This document shows, in pieces, positions 22,831 through 35,105 of a stretch of 64,000 nucleotides of DNA. Both the position numbers and the translations under genes were made by a program. This DNA is from Amaurobius ferox (taxonomy: Eukaryota > Arthropoda > Arachnida > Araneae > Amaurobiidae). Each line of letters begins with the position of its first letter. Within the stretch, counting starts at the first letter, position 1. Where the stretch lies: assembly GCA_951213105.1 (NCBI GenBank), contig OX578136.1, forward strand, positions 157,301,178-157,365,177, written 5' to 3'. A model generated the notes under the pieces. It was not told where the DNA came from. It searched no databases and worked only from the letters and a program-made list of their open reading frames with translations.

Positions 22831-23597
22831 TCAAGTAAGCTCACTCTCAATTGTGCATTATTATGTACCATCTTTCTCGAGAATTGTTCTATTCACGTTG
22901 TTCTATTCACGAGACACGATTTTTGAGATAGTTTTTACATTTTAACACTGAAGTATTTATTTATAATTATAGTTATTATTTATAGTTATTTATTCCATAC
23001 AATTGTTGTTAATTAAACGTCAATTTCAATATGGTGAGCATTTTACGCGTGAGTATGAAAAAAATCATTCGTTTGAAATACGTTGCCAAAATGGCTCAAT
23101 TTCAATTTACGCGCTGTTGATTCAATTCCAAAATCATTGTTCTGTAGATCTTGTACATCATTATTTCGGTATGAAAGAAGTGAAGTGTTTGCATTATGTA
23201 GAGAAAATCATGTGCTGCTCATATTAGATTTCCATTCATAAATTAAAATTTATACACACCTCTTTTTTTTTTTTACAAGTCATGCAACGAACCTTGTGAC
23301 CTCAACGAAATCATTTATTTTATTGAATACAGTAATAGTTGAAATATGGGAGCTTCTCTGAGATCGATAGATTTTTTAGTGTTATAGCATTATTTAATGA
23401 GTAGGAATCGAAACCAGAAATGAACAAAACGCATATAGAGAAGGCAATAAATACACGTCAAAAAGTTCTAGCATTAAGGCCACCAACACGGAGACACCTG
23501 CAATGCTTGTCGAAATATTCGGTAAAATTATTTATGGAATTCGAATGTGCTTTGTCTCTGACGAAGGGCATTTTGTATAGGGTGTACGTTAAATTCC
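22831..23597. other. Unassigned
   Basis: No supported gene is present. The 74-codon frame at 23003-23227 and the 62-codon frame at 23420-23608 have no recognisable motifs. Confidence 0.35.
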
Positions 23598-23826
23598 TGC
23601 GCATATAAGTGTTATAGTTTTATATTTTAGAATTAGTTGCGCATATAAGTGTTGTAGTTTTATATTTTAGAACTAGTTGAGCATATACGTGTTGTAGTTT
23701 TATATTTTATAATTATTTGCGAATATAAGTTTTGTAGTTTTATATTTTAGAATTAGTTGCGCATATAAGTGTTGTAGTTTTATATTTTAGAATTAGTTGC
23801 GCATATAATTGTTGTAGTTTTATGTT
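23598..23826. repeat. 40-bp tandem array, about 5.7 units
   Basis: The unit is built of 'gcgcatataagtgttgtag' plus 'ttttatattttagaattagt'. Unit starts are at 23598, 23638, 23678, 23718, 23758 and 23798, with a few point differences each. There is no coding role. Confidence 0.95.
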
Positions 23827-23939
23827 TAAGCATTTCTGAGTAAAGACAACCATACGCTAATAATCCTATTTTTCCAAATAAATGCCTCCTGTAACAGTTT
23901 TAGGTTCGATTCCCCGTAATTGAGCAATGCTCTATAACT

Positions 23940-24110
23940 TTAATTGGCTTTTTTCATCTACCTCCCTTTGCTACAGAGTTCGCTAGCTTTACTTTTTAAA
24001 TTATCAGTTAGAGGCGCTGCAATCAATCACTCGGACAAAATTACTTTAGTATAGAGAGACTAAGATGTACATTCATGGCCCTTTCCTTAGAGTTATTGGG
24101 GAATAATATT
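23940..24110 (+). repeat. Dispersed repeat R6, copy 2
   Basis: This is the partner of 2140-2320. It ends in ccttagagttattgggg without the tandem amplification seen in the first copy, so it shows the likely pre-amplification state. Confidence 0.6.
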
Positions 24111-24479
24111 TTCTCTTTTAAGAAATAATTATTTGCAAATCTTAAATTTCAAATAATTCATTTTCGAATCAGAAGCATTGCAAACAGTTATGTCTGGTTG
24201 TACATTTTTGATATATCATCCATGAGTAAAATTTCATAGCGATACATGCATTTGATCAGGATTTTGAAAAGTTTATACCACAGACATAACATAACTGATA
24301 TGCACAGAATGAGATGCATGTTTGAGAAAGTGTTTAAAATGTCGTAAAACATCTTTTTCTTTAAAATCGTAAAATCATAGCATTTCAGGATAAACAGACA
24401 TTCTCTATGAAGTTATGTTTAAAATTTGGGAAAGATTGTTGTTCTAAGGAAAATATTGGGTTTTAAATTAATTCAATTT

Positions 24480-25310
24480 CACCCGCTTGCTAAAATCGTC
24501 TGCTCTAAATATTCACATTTCACATTTTTTTTTCGAAATAGTTTATATGCATAAGTTTATACGAATAATTTTTATATTTATTTGGCTCTCATTTTCTGGT
24601 AAACAAAGTTTCTCTATGAAATTTATGTTTAAAATTTGGGAAACATTGTTGTTCCAATGAAAATGTGTTTTAAAATAATTCAATTCCACGCTCTTGCTAA
24701 AATCGTCTGCTCTAAAAATTCATATTTCACATCTATTTCGTAATAGTTTATAATCGTAAATTTATATGAATAATGTTTATATGCATGCAATTTGGCTGTC
24801 ATATGAAATTTATGTTTAAAATTTGGGATACATCTCCAATGAAAATGTGTTTTAAAATAATTCAATTCCACGGTCTTGCTAAAATCGTCTGCTCTAAAAA
24901 TTCACATTTCACATCTATTTCGTAATAGTTTATAATCGTAAATTTATATGAATAATGTTTATATGTATGCAATTTGGCTGCCATTTTCGGATACACAAAG
25001 CTACTCTATGAAATTATGTTTACATTTGGGAAATATTTCTGTTCTAAGAAAAGTACTGTGTTTTAAAATACACTCAATTCTAGGCACTTTCTAAAATCGT
25101 CTGCCGTAAATATTCAAATTTCATATCTATTTCGGAATAGTTTGCATGCATAAGTTTATATGAACTGTGTTCATATTTATGTCAGACGTTTAAAATTTTG
25201 AAAACTTTGCTATTCTAAGAAAAATACTGTGTTTTTAAATAAACTCAATTCTACACAAGTCGTCAACTCTAAATATTCAAATTTCATATCTGTTGCGGAA
25301 TTAACTAAGA
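24480..25310. repeat. Degenerate ~180-210-bp tandem repeat, about 4.5 units
   Basis: The words 'tgctaaaatcgtctgctct', 'cacatttcacatctatttcg', 'atagtttata' and 'aaatttatgtttaaaatttg' recur at about 24490, 24695, 24872, 25085 and 25255 with increasing decay. Spacing varies from 175 to 215 bp through indels. The frames on the minus strand are not supported. Confidence 0.75.
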
Positions 25311-26654
25311 TTATGCATACTTGTAACAATTTCAGATTCTCTTCCGCCCAACTTTCTCCAGATCTAACTCCTGAATGGGAAATATTTGTGTGACTGTTGT
25401 TCATATTTTGTTGCTGTTCCATGAAGTCAAGCGCTCAAAACTATTTTTTTTTTCATTTTTTTTCTTAGCTGTCACTTCGGGCATTCTTCTGCTTCGCAAA
25501 GCGTGGAGAAGTTATTTTTTCAAAGTTGTTCTTTCAGTACAGTTCTGATTTTTTTTCTTTTTTTTTTTTGTAATTCCTTCTTACTTATTATATAAGTAGA
25601 AAAAGTGAAAATGTACAAAATTATAGCTATTGTATACAAGGCATTCTCAATTTAAATAGTAGAGAAAAGTCGTTTATACGTCTTCTGCTATTGTAATTGC
25701 AAATTAGAGCGACATATGTTGTGTAACTGAGTATTGTCCAGTTATAGCTGTTTCTTTTTTGAAAGCTTTTCCATCATACATCTGAGCAAGACTGGCGTAT
25801 GAATTACACAGCCAAAAGTACTGAAGGAAGAGACTTCAAACTTTGCGTACTTGCATACACATGCGACTTGGCTTATAAATGATAAGAAAATGGTAAAATC
25901 TTGGAATTTTGTTGGAAAAATCTATAAACCACTTAATTTTTTGTTATAACATTCTTTTAGCTATCACTCGCGAATGGCTAGACACGCAAAATTCGTTTTG
26001 ATATCATCCTACGCAGGAAATGTCCTAAATTTTCTTAATTAACTCTATACATGTACAGCCAACTGTTATCGAGATATTTTAATTGTTATAGCAGACGATT
26101 TTTTTAATTGTATATTATCATTGCATTTTGTATAGTTTTTCTCATGGAGGTAAAAGTAAGGAGTTAAAACTTCATACTAATAAAACGTCAATATGGTTTG
26201 AGACAATCATTCAGGTGGCGCTGGGGTAAGATAAATAGTCCTGCATTGTATGTATTTTTGTGGCGAAAGGCCTAAAATATTTATGTAAATTGTTGATGTT
26301 GTAAAAATAAATTATTAGCGCAATGCAAATTAGAATTGAAGCAATAAAGAATTCCTACGTATTCAAAATTATTTAACTTTCAATTCATTTTTATCTACAT
26401 ATATTCTATACTCTATAGTACACTATGAACAAATACTGGTTAATTATACGCATGGATTGAGAACCCTTAATTTAAAAATAACCAAAAATTTATATACCAA
26501 ATACTACCCCTTTCCATTATGTCACTTAACAATAGCGACTACTTTACTAACACTAACGACACCTAGATATAAACCTCAAAACATTAGGGTATTTTCAAGC
26601 ATTTCATCCATAGGATATTTATCTTCTTCTTTCTAGCTCCATAGTTTTTCTAAT
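25311..26654. other. Unassigned AT-rich region
   Basis: No gene or repeat is recognised apart from T-runs near 25445 and 25560. Confidence 0.4.
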
Positions 26655-26830
26655 CCATCGTCCTAACTGATAACCGAGTTAGTTTCAAATACCGAAATAG
26701 CCTGCTGGCTAGTCTCCAAATCAAGCTATAATTAATTAATTTGTCTGAAAATGTTAAAAAAAACGTGGCAACATACAGTGATTGGAGATCAAATAGTGTT
26801 TCACATACCGCCATTTTCATATTAACAACT
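26655..26830 (+). repeat. Dispersed repeat R4, copy 1 (partner at 46005-46260)
   Basis: Shared words are 'ataaccgagttagtttcaaa / gtaaccgagttacgtttcaa', 'taccgaaat', 'ctgctg', 'atcaag', 'atacagtgat' and 'ggagat.aaat'. The class is unknown. Confidence 0.5.
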
Positions 26831-27113
26831 ATAAAATGTATTCCATTTTTATGCTGTAATATGAAACAGTTTTTGATATATTCACAATTTTATTAAGTGT
26901 GCAGGTGTCACATGAAAATGGTGTAAATGAAAATGTCTAGTTTATAAATAAATATGCGTCATAAAATATTCTAAACCTATATTTAATTTTAAGAGTAACC
27001 TTAACTCACTATTTTGTATTATTATTCCATTTTATCTAGTGTTTGTTGCTATTTTGGTATATTCGGTTAATTTCATCATGTTCTTTAATAGTATTATATC
27101 TTTTTTCTTAAGA

Positions 27114-27170
27114 TTGTGTGTGTGTGTGTGTGTGTGCGTGCGTGCGTGCGTGTGCGTGCGTGCGCGCTTT
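27114..27170. repeat. (TG)n / (TGCG)n microsatellite
   Basis: A TG run changes into TGCG units, alternating purine-pyrimidine throughout. The two overlapping Cys-Val-rich frames here are artefacts of it. Confidence 0.95.
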
Positions 27171-27529
27171 TATTACTCTCCATTCTTAATGGCTATTTCT
27201 TTAGAAACTCGATATTTATATCGTATCATAATTTTAACCATCCTAGTAGACTTTCGATTTTATTGCAATTCGCATACTTGATTATAGTTTTATCCTTTGC
27301 ATCGTTTTTTGTGTAAACTTATGGTTTTTCATATCTTATTTAAGTTTCTATTACATATTTAACTGCTGTTGACTGTCTTTGAGAATACCTTGTATGTCAT
27401 TGCACGGTTCTTTCTGTATTTTTTATCTGTATTAGTTTATATTATGTTTGGTACAACTTAATTGCAAATTCTTATTGCTTCCCTGATGGAAAGCAAGCAT
27501 AACAGGTATTGGAACCACAATTGTTTTAA

Positions 27530-29898
27530 GAGCTTTATATATATATTTGTAATATTTGTAATTTATCTTATATAGGACAGACCAGTAATCCTATTCATCT
27601 ACGTATGAATGTACATAGAGATCATGTTAAAAAATATATCCATAATAATAATTTCCTTCCTACTTCTAATAAAATCGAATATAAACACTTTGCTCATCAT
27701 GGTTTTGAAAATATAACTATACATATTTTGGACATTAAATCAAATACTGCTGATAGATTATTCTTTGAAAACTTCTATATTAAATCACAATGTACTCTGT
27801 TTCCATATGGATTAAATCAATTATATCTCAATGGTAATATTGATAAGAATAATTTTGTAGATAATAAATATTCTATTTTTAATCACCTTTTTTTTAATTC
27901 TCTTTTACATAATAGTAAATTGGCTAAACTCAAAAGATTTAAACGCGGTAAAGGAAGCTCCTCCCAACATGATTTTAAAGCGGAGATTAAAAGTATGCAT
28001 CAACAATTCAATCACACATTTCAATGGAAATTTATTAAATCATGGGTATTTGCAGTTAAGAAAAAACAATTAAACTCAGTTTATGCTATTTTCTTAAAGT
28101 TAAATCTTAATAATGAACATTTTAATCATATTTTCTATGATTTGCTCATTACTAGATCAAAATATTTAAAAATAAAACTTAATCAATTTCATAATAATAA
28201 CTGTTCTAATTCTTATTGTGCAATATCATTTAAGCATCCTATTTATATTTCCATAAACTTTAAGAATTTATTTAATCATTTCCATCATCTATTGCCTGTA
28301 AAGGATTTGAATGTTACTAAAACTTTTAAATATAACAAGCCTATTGGAAGAACCATTTTTAATTACAATGCCATTTCAAAATCTCTCTCAGTCGACATAG
28401 ATTCCTCAACAAATGTAAATGGTGAATGTATTTGTAGTGTTGATAATTATGCTGAATTTATTAATCCACACTTGGGTCATATAGTTACTGGAGACTTAGC
28501 CATTGTAAAAGATAAATCTTTAAGAACTATAATGTCATTTGGTACTAAATTCAGGTTACCTTCATGTAATAATTCTAAACAAGTCTTAAAGTCAATCAAT
28601 CTGGACCTTGATAAATTTATTTATGGATTAGCTTCTAAATATGCTCAGCCTTTAGAGGCATTTAATATGTGGAAATTTACTATTTTGAGATCTATTAAAA
28701 ATGCCATTTGTAGTATTAATTTATCTAGATCTATATATAATATGGATAATATAAAGCAATCTGTTAATAATTTACATAGATCTTTTGTTGTTACTTATGT
28801 TGATAAAGCCTCCAATAATTATGCTATTATTTGTAAAAAATTCTATATTCAATATCTGCTAGATTATTTAAAAAACAATAGTCTATTTAAAATTGATTCA
28901 CACTCTCTTAATAGTATCAAATTGAAAATTATCAATATGTATAGTGATTTAGATATTAATAATAAGTTTTTGACATTTCCATATATTGTGCTTATTCCTA
29001 AATTTCATAAAAATCCTATTAAATTTAGAACTGTAACCAGTGGTCATAATTCATACTCTACTACTGCTAGTAAATTATTACTAAATTATTTAAATGCACT
29101 AAATAGAAATTTACGAGATTCTAGTGATAACTACATTATTCTAAATAACAGTAAAGAATTAAAAAATAAATTAAAAACACTTGGTAAAATAATAGGATTT
29201 CAAACTTTTGATTTTAAAGATCTATTTAATAATATTAAGATCACTGATCTATATGATGTCATTTTAGCTTTATATAATGCTTATATTACTTATCATTCTC
29301 ATCTTACTAAATTTACCAATTTTCCTAAGCTTCTCCACTTTGTTCTTTTCAATAATTATATCTTTCACGGTAATAAATTATACTTACAAGTCTCAGGTGT
29401 TCCTCAAGGTGGCTGTAGTAGCAGTATGTTAGCTAATTTATGCCTATATCAATATAAAAAATTCTTTACTTCAACAGATTATAAAATTTACAGATATGTA
29501 GATGATCTAATTTGTCTTGTATTTACTGATAACTATGTCATTGATAGAGATTTCTATCCGGATAATTTGGAATTAATACCTAATGAAACTTCTATTAGTA
29601 ATAATATTTATTATTTGGATTTAAATCTAATTATAGAACCTGCTCATGGGATAGTTATAATTTATATGATAAAAAAGATTTTTTTAAATTTAATATTAAT
29701 AAATTATTACCTTTTAATTCCTGCAACTCGATTCAATTGTTTAGAAATATTATACTTAATCAACTTTTTAGAATTTATAGATTATCAGATAAAAAATTTC
29801 ATGCTTTGCACATTAATAACCTCAAAATTACCAGTAAGATGTATAAATATCCTGCATATTTAGTAAATGGTATAGTTAATAAGTTTCGATTAGCCTAA
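27530..29898 (+). mobile_element. Naiad-type Penelope-like retroelement, near-intact ORF with one frameshift
   Basis: The main open frame from ATG 27605 to 29863 has 752 codons, and the same frame is open upstream to a stop at 27527. The upstream extension contains LYIYICNICNLSYIGQT, the start of a GIY-YIG nuclease, so the nuclease (codons 27530-27850, ending ENFYIKSQCTLFPYGLN) precedes the RT. The RT follows: KFRTVTSG near residue 472, the motif A Asp in TFDFKDLFNNI near 532, motif B GVPQGGCSSSMLANL at 598, the catalytic YVDD at 631-634 and YYLDLNLII near 670. Near 29640-29650 a frameshift occurs. Another frame continues with YNLYDKKDFF to a stop at 29896-29898. Canonical Penelope elements have GIY-YIG at the C-terminus. 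The N-terminal position is the mark of the Naiad clade. It sits in no operon or host gene. Upstream N-terminal sequence is probably missing. Confidence 0.88.
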
Positions 29899-30535
29899 AA
29901 TTCTCATATTCTCCCCTTATTATCTTATTTTAGCCGTACTTATTCATTCTCTTGAAATTATATGTTCATCTTTTTATCTTGAAGCTTTAACTGTTGAATA
30001 TCTCTTTTTATTGCTTTTACGCAGTACAGTTTTTATTACTCTCTTTGGCAACAGCAAATCACATCTTTTCATTTCTGCATATGGCAACATTGGTCTAGCC
30101 ATATTTTGCTTGTCATGGTTGCTCTAATGAAATGTATTTCAAGGTATTTATGTTTCCTTTATTGTTCCAATCTATATGCTTGTCGTCCATATAACACAAG
30201 TTTATAGGTAAAATCTATCTTGTGTTTCAGAAACAAGCATTTTTGTGTTCATTTCGAAGGGATATATGGACCCGAAGAGAATTTTTTCGAAATGAACTTA
30301 TCGTAAGCCTAAATCTCTTCCATGTGCAAGCTTTTTTGCTTGATTTTTTTGTTTTCTTATTTACATTCATCATTTTTGAAATTTGTTGATTGTCTTTGTC
30401 TTTATGACCTGCATTACGCTTTATTATTTCCTCTTTATGTCTTAATTTCTTTTATTTCTTTGTATTTTGTAGAAAATTTTGGAATAGTGTATTATGAGTT
30501 ACTACATACATTCTAACTTTGGATTTACTAATTTA

Positions 30536-30540
<5 letters not shown>
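29899..30540. other. Possible 3' region of the Naiad element, otherwise unassigned
   Basis: This is T-rich sequence without a recognisable gene. The end of the retroelement is not defined because I found no target duplication. Confidence 0.3.
30188..30300 (+). ncRNA. Hammerhead-like motif downstream of the Naiad element (weak)
   Basis: At 30270-30292 the order CCGAAGA, stem GAA-TTTT-TTC, GAAA mimics the hammerhead core (CUGANGA, stem II, GAAA) with C instead of the invariant U at position 4. Just before it, tatatggac can pair with gtccatata at 30188-30196, which follows a GTC that would be a cleavage triplet. The third stem is weak. Penelope-like elements are known to carry hammerheads, so the site is worth noting, but it may be degenerate or fortuitous. 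Confidence 0.25.

Positions 30541-30586
<46 letters not shown>
30541..30586. repeat. (TA)n microsatellite
   Basis: This is an uninterrupted TA run of about 46 bp. Confidence 0.97.
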
Positions 30587-30589
<3 letters not shown>

Positions 30590-31652
30590 CCCTATGAGCG
30601 TTATGGTCGTGAACAATATGTACTGATTGTGAAAGATCAAATTAACAATCTTAATACGACTGCAATTGTGTTTAGTCCCTCAATCGGTACACGCTGTTTT
30701 CGATCTGATAATGAGTGACCTTGAAATAACTGTCGTTATTTATTCTTCCTATCTTTGATTTCTATCACGAAATTAATATCACGTATATACAGTTGTCTAA
30801 CGAATTTTCGCCTTTCTAGACCCTCTAGGTGACCCCCAGGTGACCTAGGAGATTGAATCTTTGCACACTTACAGTATCAACTATTGTTCAGAACTTAATG
30901 GGGCTAAATTTTCGATTTAGCTCTCTGAGGGCGAGAAACGGGGGCTTAAAGTATTTATACCCCCCCCCCCAGCAGCGTCCCTGGTATCCCAGAAGGCTAA
31001 ATGTTTGCACACATAGTATAATAGACCAATCAATTGAACCTAATTGAGCCAACTGTCAATTAAAACTTCTACTTTTTTTACGCTTACATTGTTTATTTAT
31101 TTAATTACATCTCAACAGGCAAACAAGCCCAATTACAGAGAAGAAGGGTAAAAAACAACATATAAACCTACAAACACACTTGCATAAAAAGTACACAAAT
31201 AAAAAAACTTATACATTAAAACACAAACTTATTAAAAAATGAAACTTATAAAATTAAGCAGCAATTTTCTTTTAATAAGAATGTTAGTACCCTAGACTTT
31301 TTTGGCCTTAAATATTCGTTATGTTAATAAATGTTTTAAAATACAATTGTTAAAACTACACAACCATGTGCCGGTGTTCGTATTTTCAAAAGTGTTAAAT
31401 GTAATCAGATGGTCTTTAAACTCTCTCTCTTCCCTTAAAATATCAAGTATGGAAATGAACATTTTCGAAAATATAAACGGGTGATATATGATATTATTGA
31501 TATTTATTAGCGATCTTAATGGACTTGCTCTAGTCCCTAGGCCGCAGTGTAACAAAATTTTGTGTTCTGTGTTTGTTTCTTTGCTTCTGTCTGTTGTGCT
31601 CACATATTGTCTTATTTGTCGTATTCATAAATTTCAATTCCATTCGATTATT
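30587..31652. other. Unassigned
   Basis: No supported gene is present. A 10-base C run lies at 30961-30970. Confidence 0.35.
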
Positions 31653-31729
31653 ACACCCGTAAATATAATAATCGACCGTCCAAACGGGACGAGTCGGACG
31701 GTCTGGGTTTTCGACACCCGTAAATATAA
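31653..31729 (-). mobile_element. Micro-truncated SINE tail, 45-bp insert with 16-bp perfect duplication
   Basis: The word acacccgtaaatataa occurs exactly at 31653-31668 and 31714-31729. Between them lie 45 bp containing gtcggacggtctgggt, the same 3'-terminal word as in the (CAA)-tailed SINEs, followed by ttttcg. I read it as a SINE copied only from its last few dozen bases. Orientation is uncertain: the shared word reads on the + strand here as it does at 35386, so + orientation is also possible. A similar stretch (gccggatggtctgggctttc) lies at 44735-44755. Confidence 0.6.
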
Positions 31730-33832
31730 AGCCATTGAATATCCACGCGAGTCAACTTCATCAGACTGTTGCCAACCGATGTATGCGAAATTAGGCGTGA
31801 AAACATTACCTTGCGCAAGGCCATGTGTGGAGAGGAACGGACCGCTGCGCCACAAAATGGCCACTAACATCGAACTATCCAGGCATGTCCATATTAAAGC
31901 TCTCCAAGAGTGCTTCGCTGTGCACTTCTTATTCTGTTATGCTTCAATAAAATTTCGTTTCTTTCATATTTCCGGAGAGTTCGGGGAACTCATTGAGGGG
32001 GGGGGGGGAGTTATGCTGCAGGAGACATTGCAAATTGCGGTGTTTTGGTCCAAATGTTTTCTTTTATAAAGTGCGTTGTTTTTTGGAATAGAAAGGGGTC
32101 ATTGTCTGTGTGAAATAAAATTTGAAATAAAGACTGTTTTTTTTCTTAATGGTCAATGTATGGATGTATAAGTAAGCTCGTTATGGAGCGAATGGGGTAT
32201 ATTTCTATCAATAAAGCAATGTAACATACTTTTGCTCATTATAGTTCTAAAAAGTTTACTCTAATAATACTAGCAGCCTGTATGACTTTTATAAACCATC
32301 TTACTTTTTGGAAAAGATAAACAATCATTTTGAAATGCAAGACCATCAGAGTAAAATATTTCTTTAGAATTATGTTTTACTTATTGCAGAATCCTATGAT
32401 ACCTTCCCACCTCTCTAAATATATGAATACACTTCGTATTCCTTGCAAATTCTCTTTGTATCTTCCGCCTCAACTCCTTTGTGGCTACGTTACAATAGAA
32501 GAGAAAAAAATGATACATTTTCTGTAAGAGGAATCGTCTAATAACATTTTATTTACTGCAGATATTTTTCAACTTCATAATGTCATGTTATTTTTCTGAT
32601 TTCATTAACAGTTTTTTCATTAAGAGCTTCTCTAATTTTATTTAATATTTCATAGCAGGGGGTTCTCAGTCTTCTTGAAGTCGAAGATCAATTTGAAAAT
32701 AGATAGTTGTATTATATACCACTTTTAAACACGAATTCAGAAGCAATGAGTAAGGAATATTTTGTTCAGTAAAAATACATAAAAGCAACTGCAGTGTTGT
32801 TCCATACATTTTAATAAAATATGATTCTTATTATTTCACGATTTGAACATATTTCTCTTGTGAGTTGTTTCTGAACTTTGATTTTAAGATTTGACACTGA
32901 AGGTCAATAATTTCTAATTGGAAGTTACCCGGAGTTCCCATCACATTCATATATAGAAGGATGTAGTTACCGCTTTGGAGGCATTACGTGCGATAATCTT
33001 CAAATATTTCTCATAAATATGTCTTAAGCTTATATATTGCGCAGACACATATTGCGAAGCATATTCTGCAAACTGTAATTATTTTAATATTTTTTGGAAA
33101 TTAGCTAAATTTTGGTCTTGTAGTTATCACTCTAAGAGTTGTAATTTAGTCTTCGAAAGATTTTGATGTCATTAAACAGGGAACATAAGTGAGTTAATAT
33201 TTTGATTGTATCTTCAAATTTTGCTGATTCAAATTAGAAGAATTATCCATAAAGAATTTAAAGTCGGCAAACCACTTCCAATCGTCGAACACTGGTACTC
33301 ACTCTAGTTTACTTTTTGCTGTCATAAATTCTTAAATGGCATCTTTCATCCAAAATAAATCTTATGAGTACTTTTGAAATGATAAACCAGCAACATTACG
33401 GAAGTAGGCAAGGCCACCATAATCAGCAACCTTTTCCATCTGTAGAAAATTTTAAAACTTTCGATGATTCAAACCACTTGATCTGATAAAATTCACAAAG
33501 TCTAATAAATTTTATGACATTTCAAAACCGAGAGATTTAGCACAAAATGTTTTCTGTTAAATGACGCAAAGAGTCATTTCGGTAACTTTTAGAGTACTAA
33601 TTCCTTCCGTGATTCTCTTTCAAGGGACATGAAATCGACAGATCTTAGACAACTTATAAGTTCGGCGTCGACCATGGGAATTACGATAACCAACTGATTT
33701 GTATCAGTTAATAAATCCGTGCTTTCGTTCAGTGCCAACGCGTAAGATATTTATGTTACCAACTGTTTCCATTTTTTTCAACATTTAATGACCTAGTAAC
33801 AATCCAGACAAACTCATCTAATGGAAGATATC
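31730..33832. other. Unassigned
   Basis: No supported gene is present. There is a 12-base G run near 31998. The 193-codon frame 31488-32069 crosses the SINE tail and the G run and shows no domain. The rest is AT-rich. Confidence 0.35.
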
Positions 33833-34564
33833 AGCTTTGTTTGAGAACTCAAAATTGAGCAACTACTACGCTTTGTTTGAGAACGCAAAGTTCAGCTGCT
33901 ACTGCGCTTTGTTTTAGAACGCAATGTTGATCTACTACTATGCTTTGTTTGAGAATGCAAAGTTGAGCTACTACTATGCTTTGTTTGAGAACGCAAAGTT
34001 GAGCTACTACTACTACGCTTTGTTTGAGCTCCTACTGCATTTTGTTTGAGCTACTACTACGCTTTGTTTGAGCTACTACAACGCTTTGTTTGAGCTACGA
34101 TTACGCTTTGTTTCAGCTACAACTGCGCTTTGTTTGAGCTACAACTGCGCTTTGTTTGAGCTACAACTGCGCTTTGTTTGAGCTACAACTACGCTTTGTT
34201 TGAGCTACAACTACGCTTTGTTTGAGCTACAACTACGCTTTGTTTGAGCTCCAACTACGCTGTGTTTGAGCTACAACTACGCTTTGTTGGAACTACAACT
34301 GCGCTTTGTTGGAACTACAACTGCGCGTTGTTTGAGCTACTACTGCGCTTTGTTTGAGCTATTACTGCGCTTTGTTTGAGCTATTACTGCGCTTTGTTTG
34401 AGCTATTACTCCGCTTTGTTTGAGCTATTACTACGCTTTGTTTGAGCTACTACTACGCTTTGTTTGAGCTACTACTACGCTTTGTTTGAGCTACTACTAC
34501 GCATTGTTTGAGCTACTACTACGCATAGTTTGAGCTACTACTACGCATAGTTTGAGCTACTACA
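33833..34564. repeat. 22-bp tandem array (ctacgctttgtttgagctac type), about 30 units
   Basis: The first ~190 bp have longer units of about 38 bp (gctttgtttgagaacgcaaa gttgagctactactac). From about 34020 the array changes to uniform 22-bp units of gagctacaactacgctttg ttt. The variants actac/actgc and caact/tact run in blocks, as expected from unequal exchange. There is no coding role. Confidence 0.95.
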
Positions 34565-35105
34565 AAAGGTGCTACTTCACAATTTTTTTTTATAAGATTG
34601 TTACAACATTTTGACAATCTTGAACAACGATAAAACTAGCTTTAGCATAACTCTCAGCATCCACTGACACTTTTCTAAAAACGAGTTGTTGCCTTTCTAA
34701 TGATTATTAAAAAGACTGTTTACTTTTAATAGCGGCCTCTGGAAACTGTTGTAGTTCTTTGCCAAATTAGTACAAAAATGTGTTTATCCGACAGTAAAAG
34801 CGGCAAATAATTGCCCAAAATATATTTTTAAAAGCATGCGATTCTCTAAACTACAAAATCATCTGCGCTTATATAACAAAAATTATATAACAAACGATTA
34901 AATAAATTTAATTTGAATGCTATCTATTTTATTTGACAGACGATTTGTTGGTAAACATCATCGTATTTGAAGCCAGAAAATTAAAATAAGCTTGCGATAT
35001 AGAGTTTATTCCCTTCAGAGAATTTTCTTTCAGCTTTTTTATGTCGGATAAACACATTTTTAAACACATTTGACAGCGCTGTACAACTTTGTAATTGACT
35101 TTTTC
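34565..35105. other. Unassigned
   Basis: This is AT-rich with nothing recognised. Confidence 0.4.

Noticed and set aside
27470..27520. Hammerhead-like ctgatgg before the Naiad ORF
   Set aside because: The core reads CTGATGGA and no stem II/GAAA arrangement follows; it is only a small hairpin (ttgctt/aagcaa).
31488..32069. A 193-codon frame
   Set aside because: It crosses a SINE-tail insertion and a 12-base G run and has no recognisable domain; most likely fortuitous.
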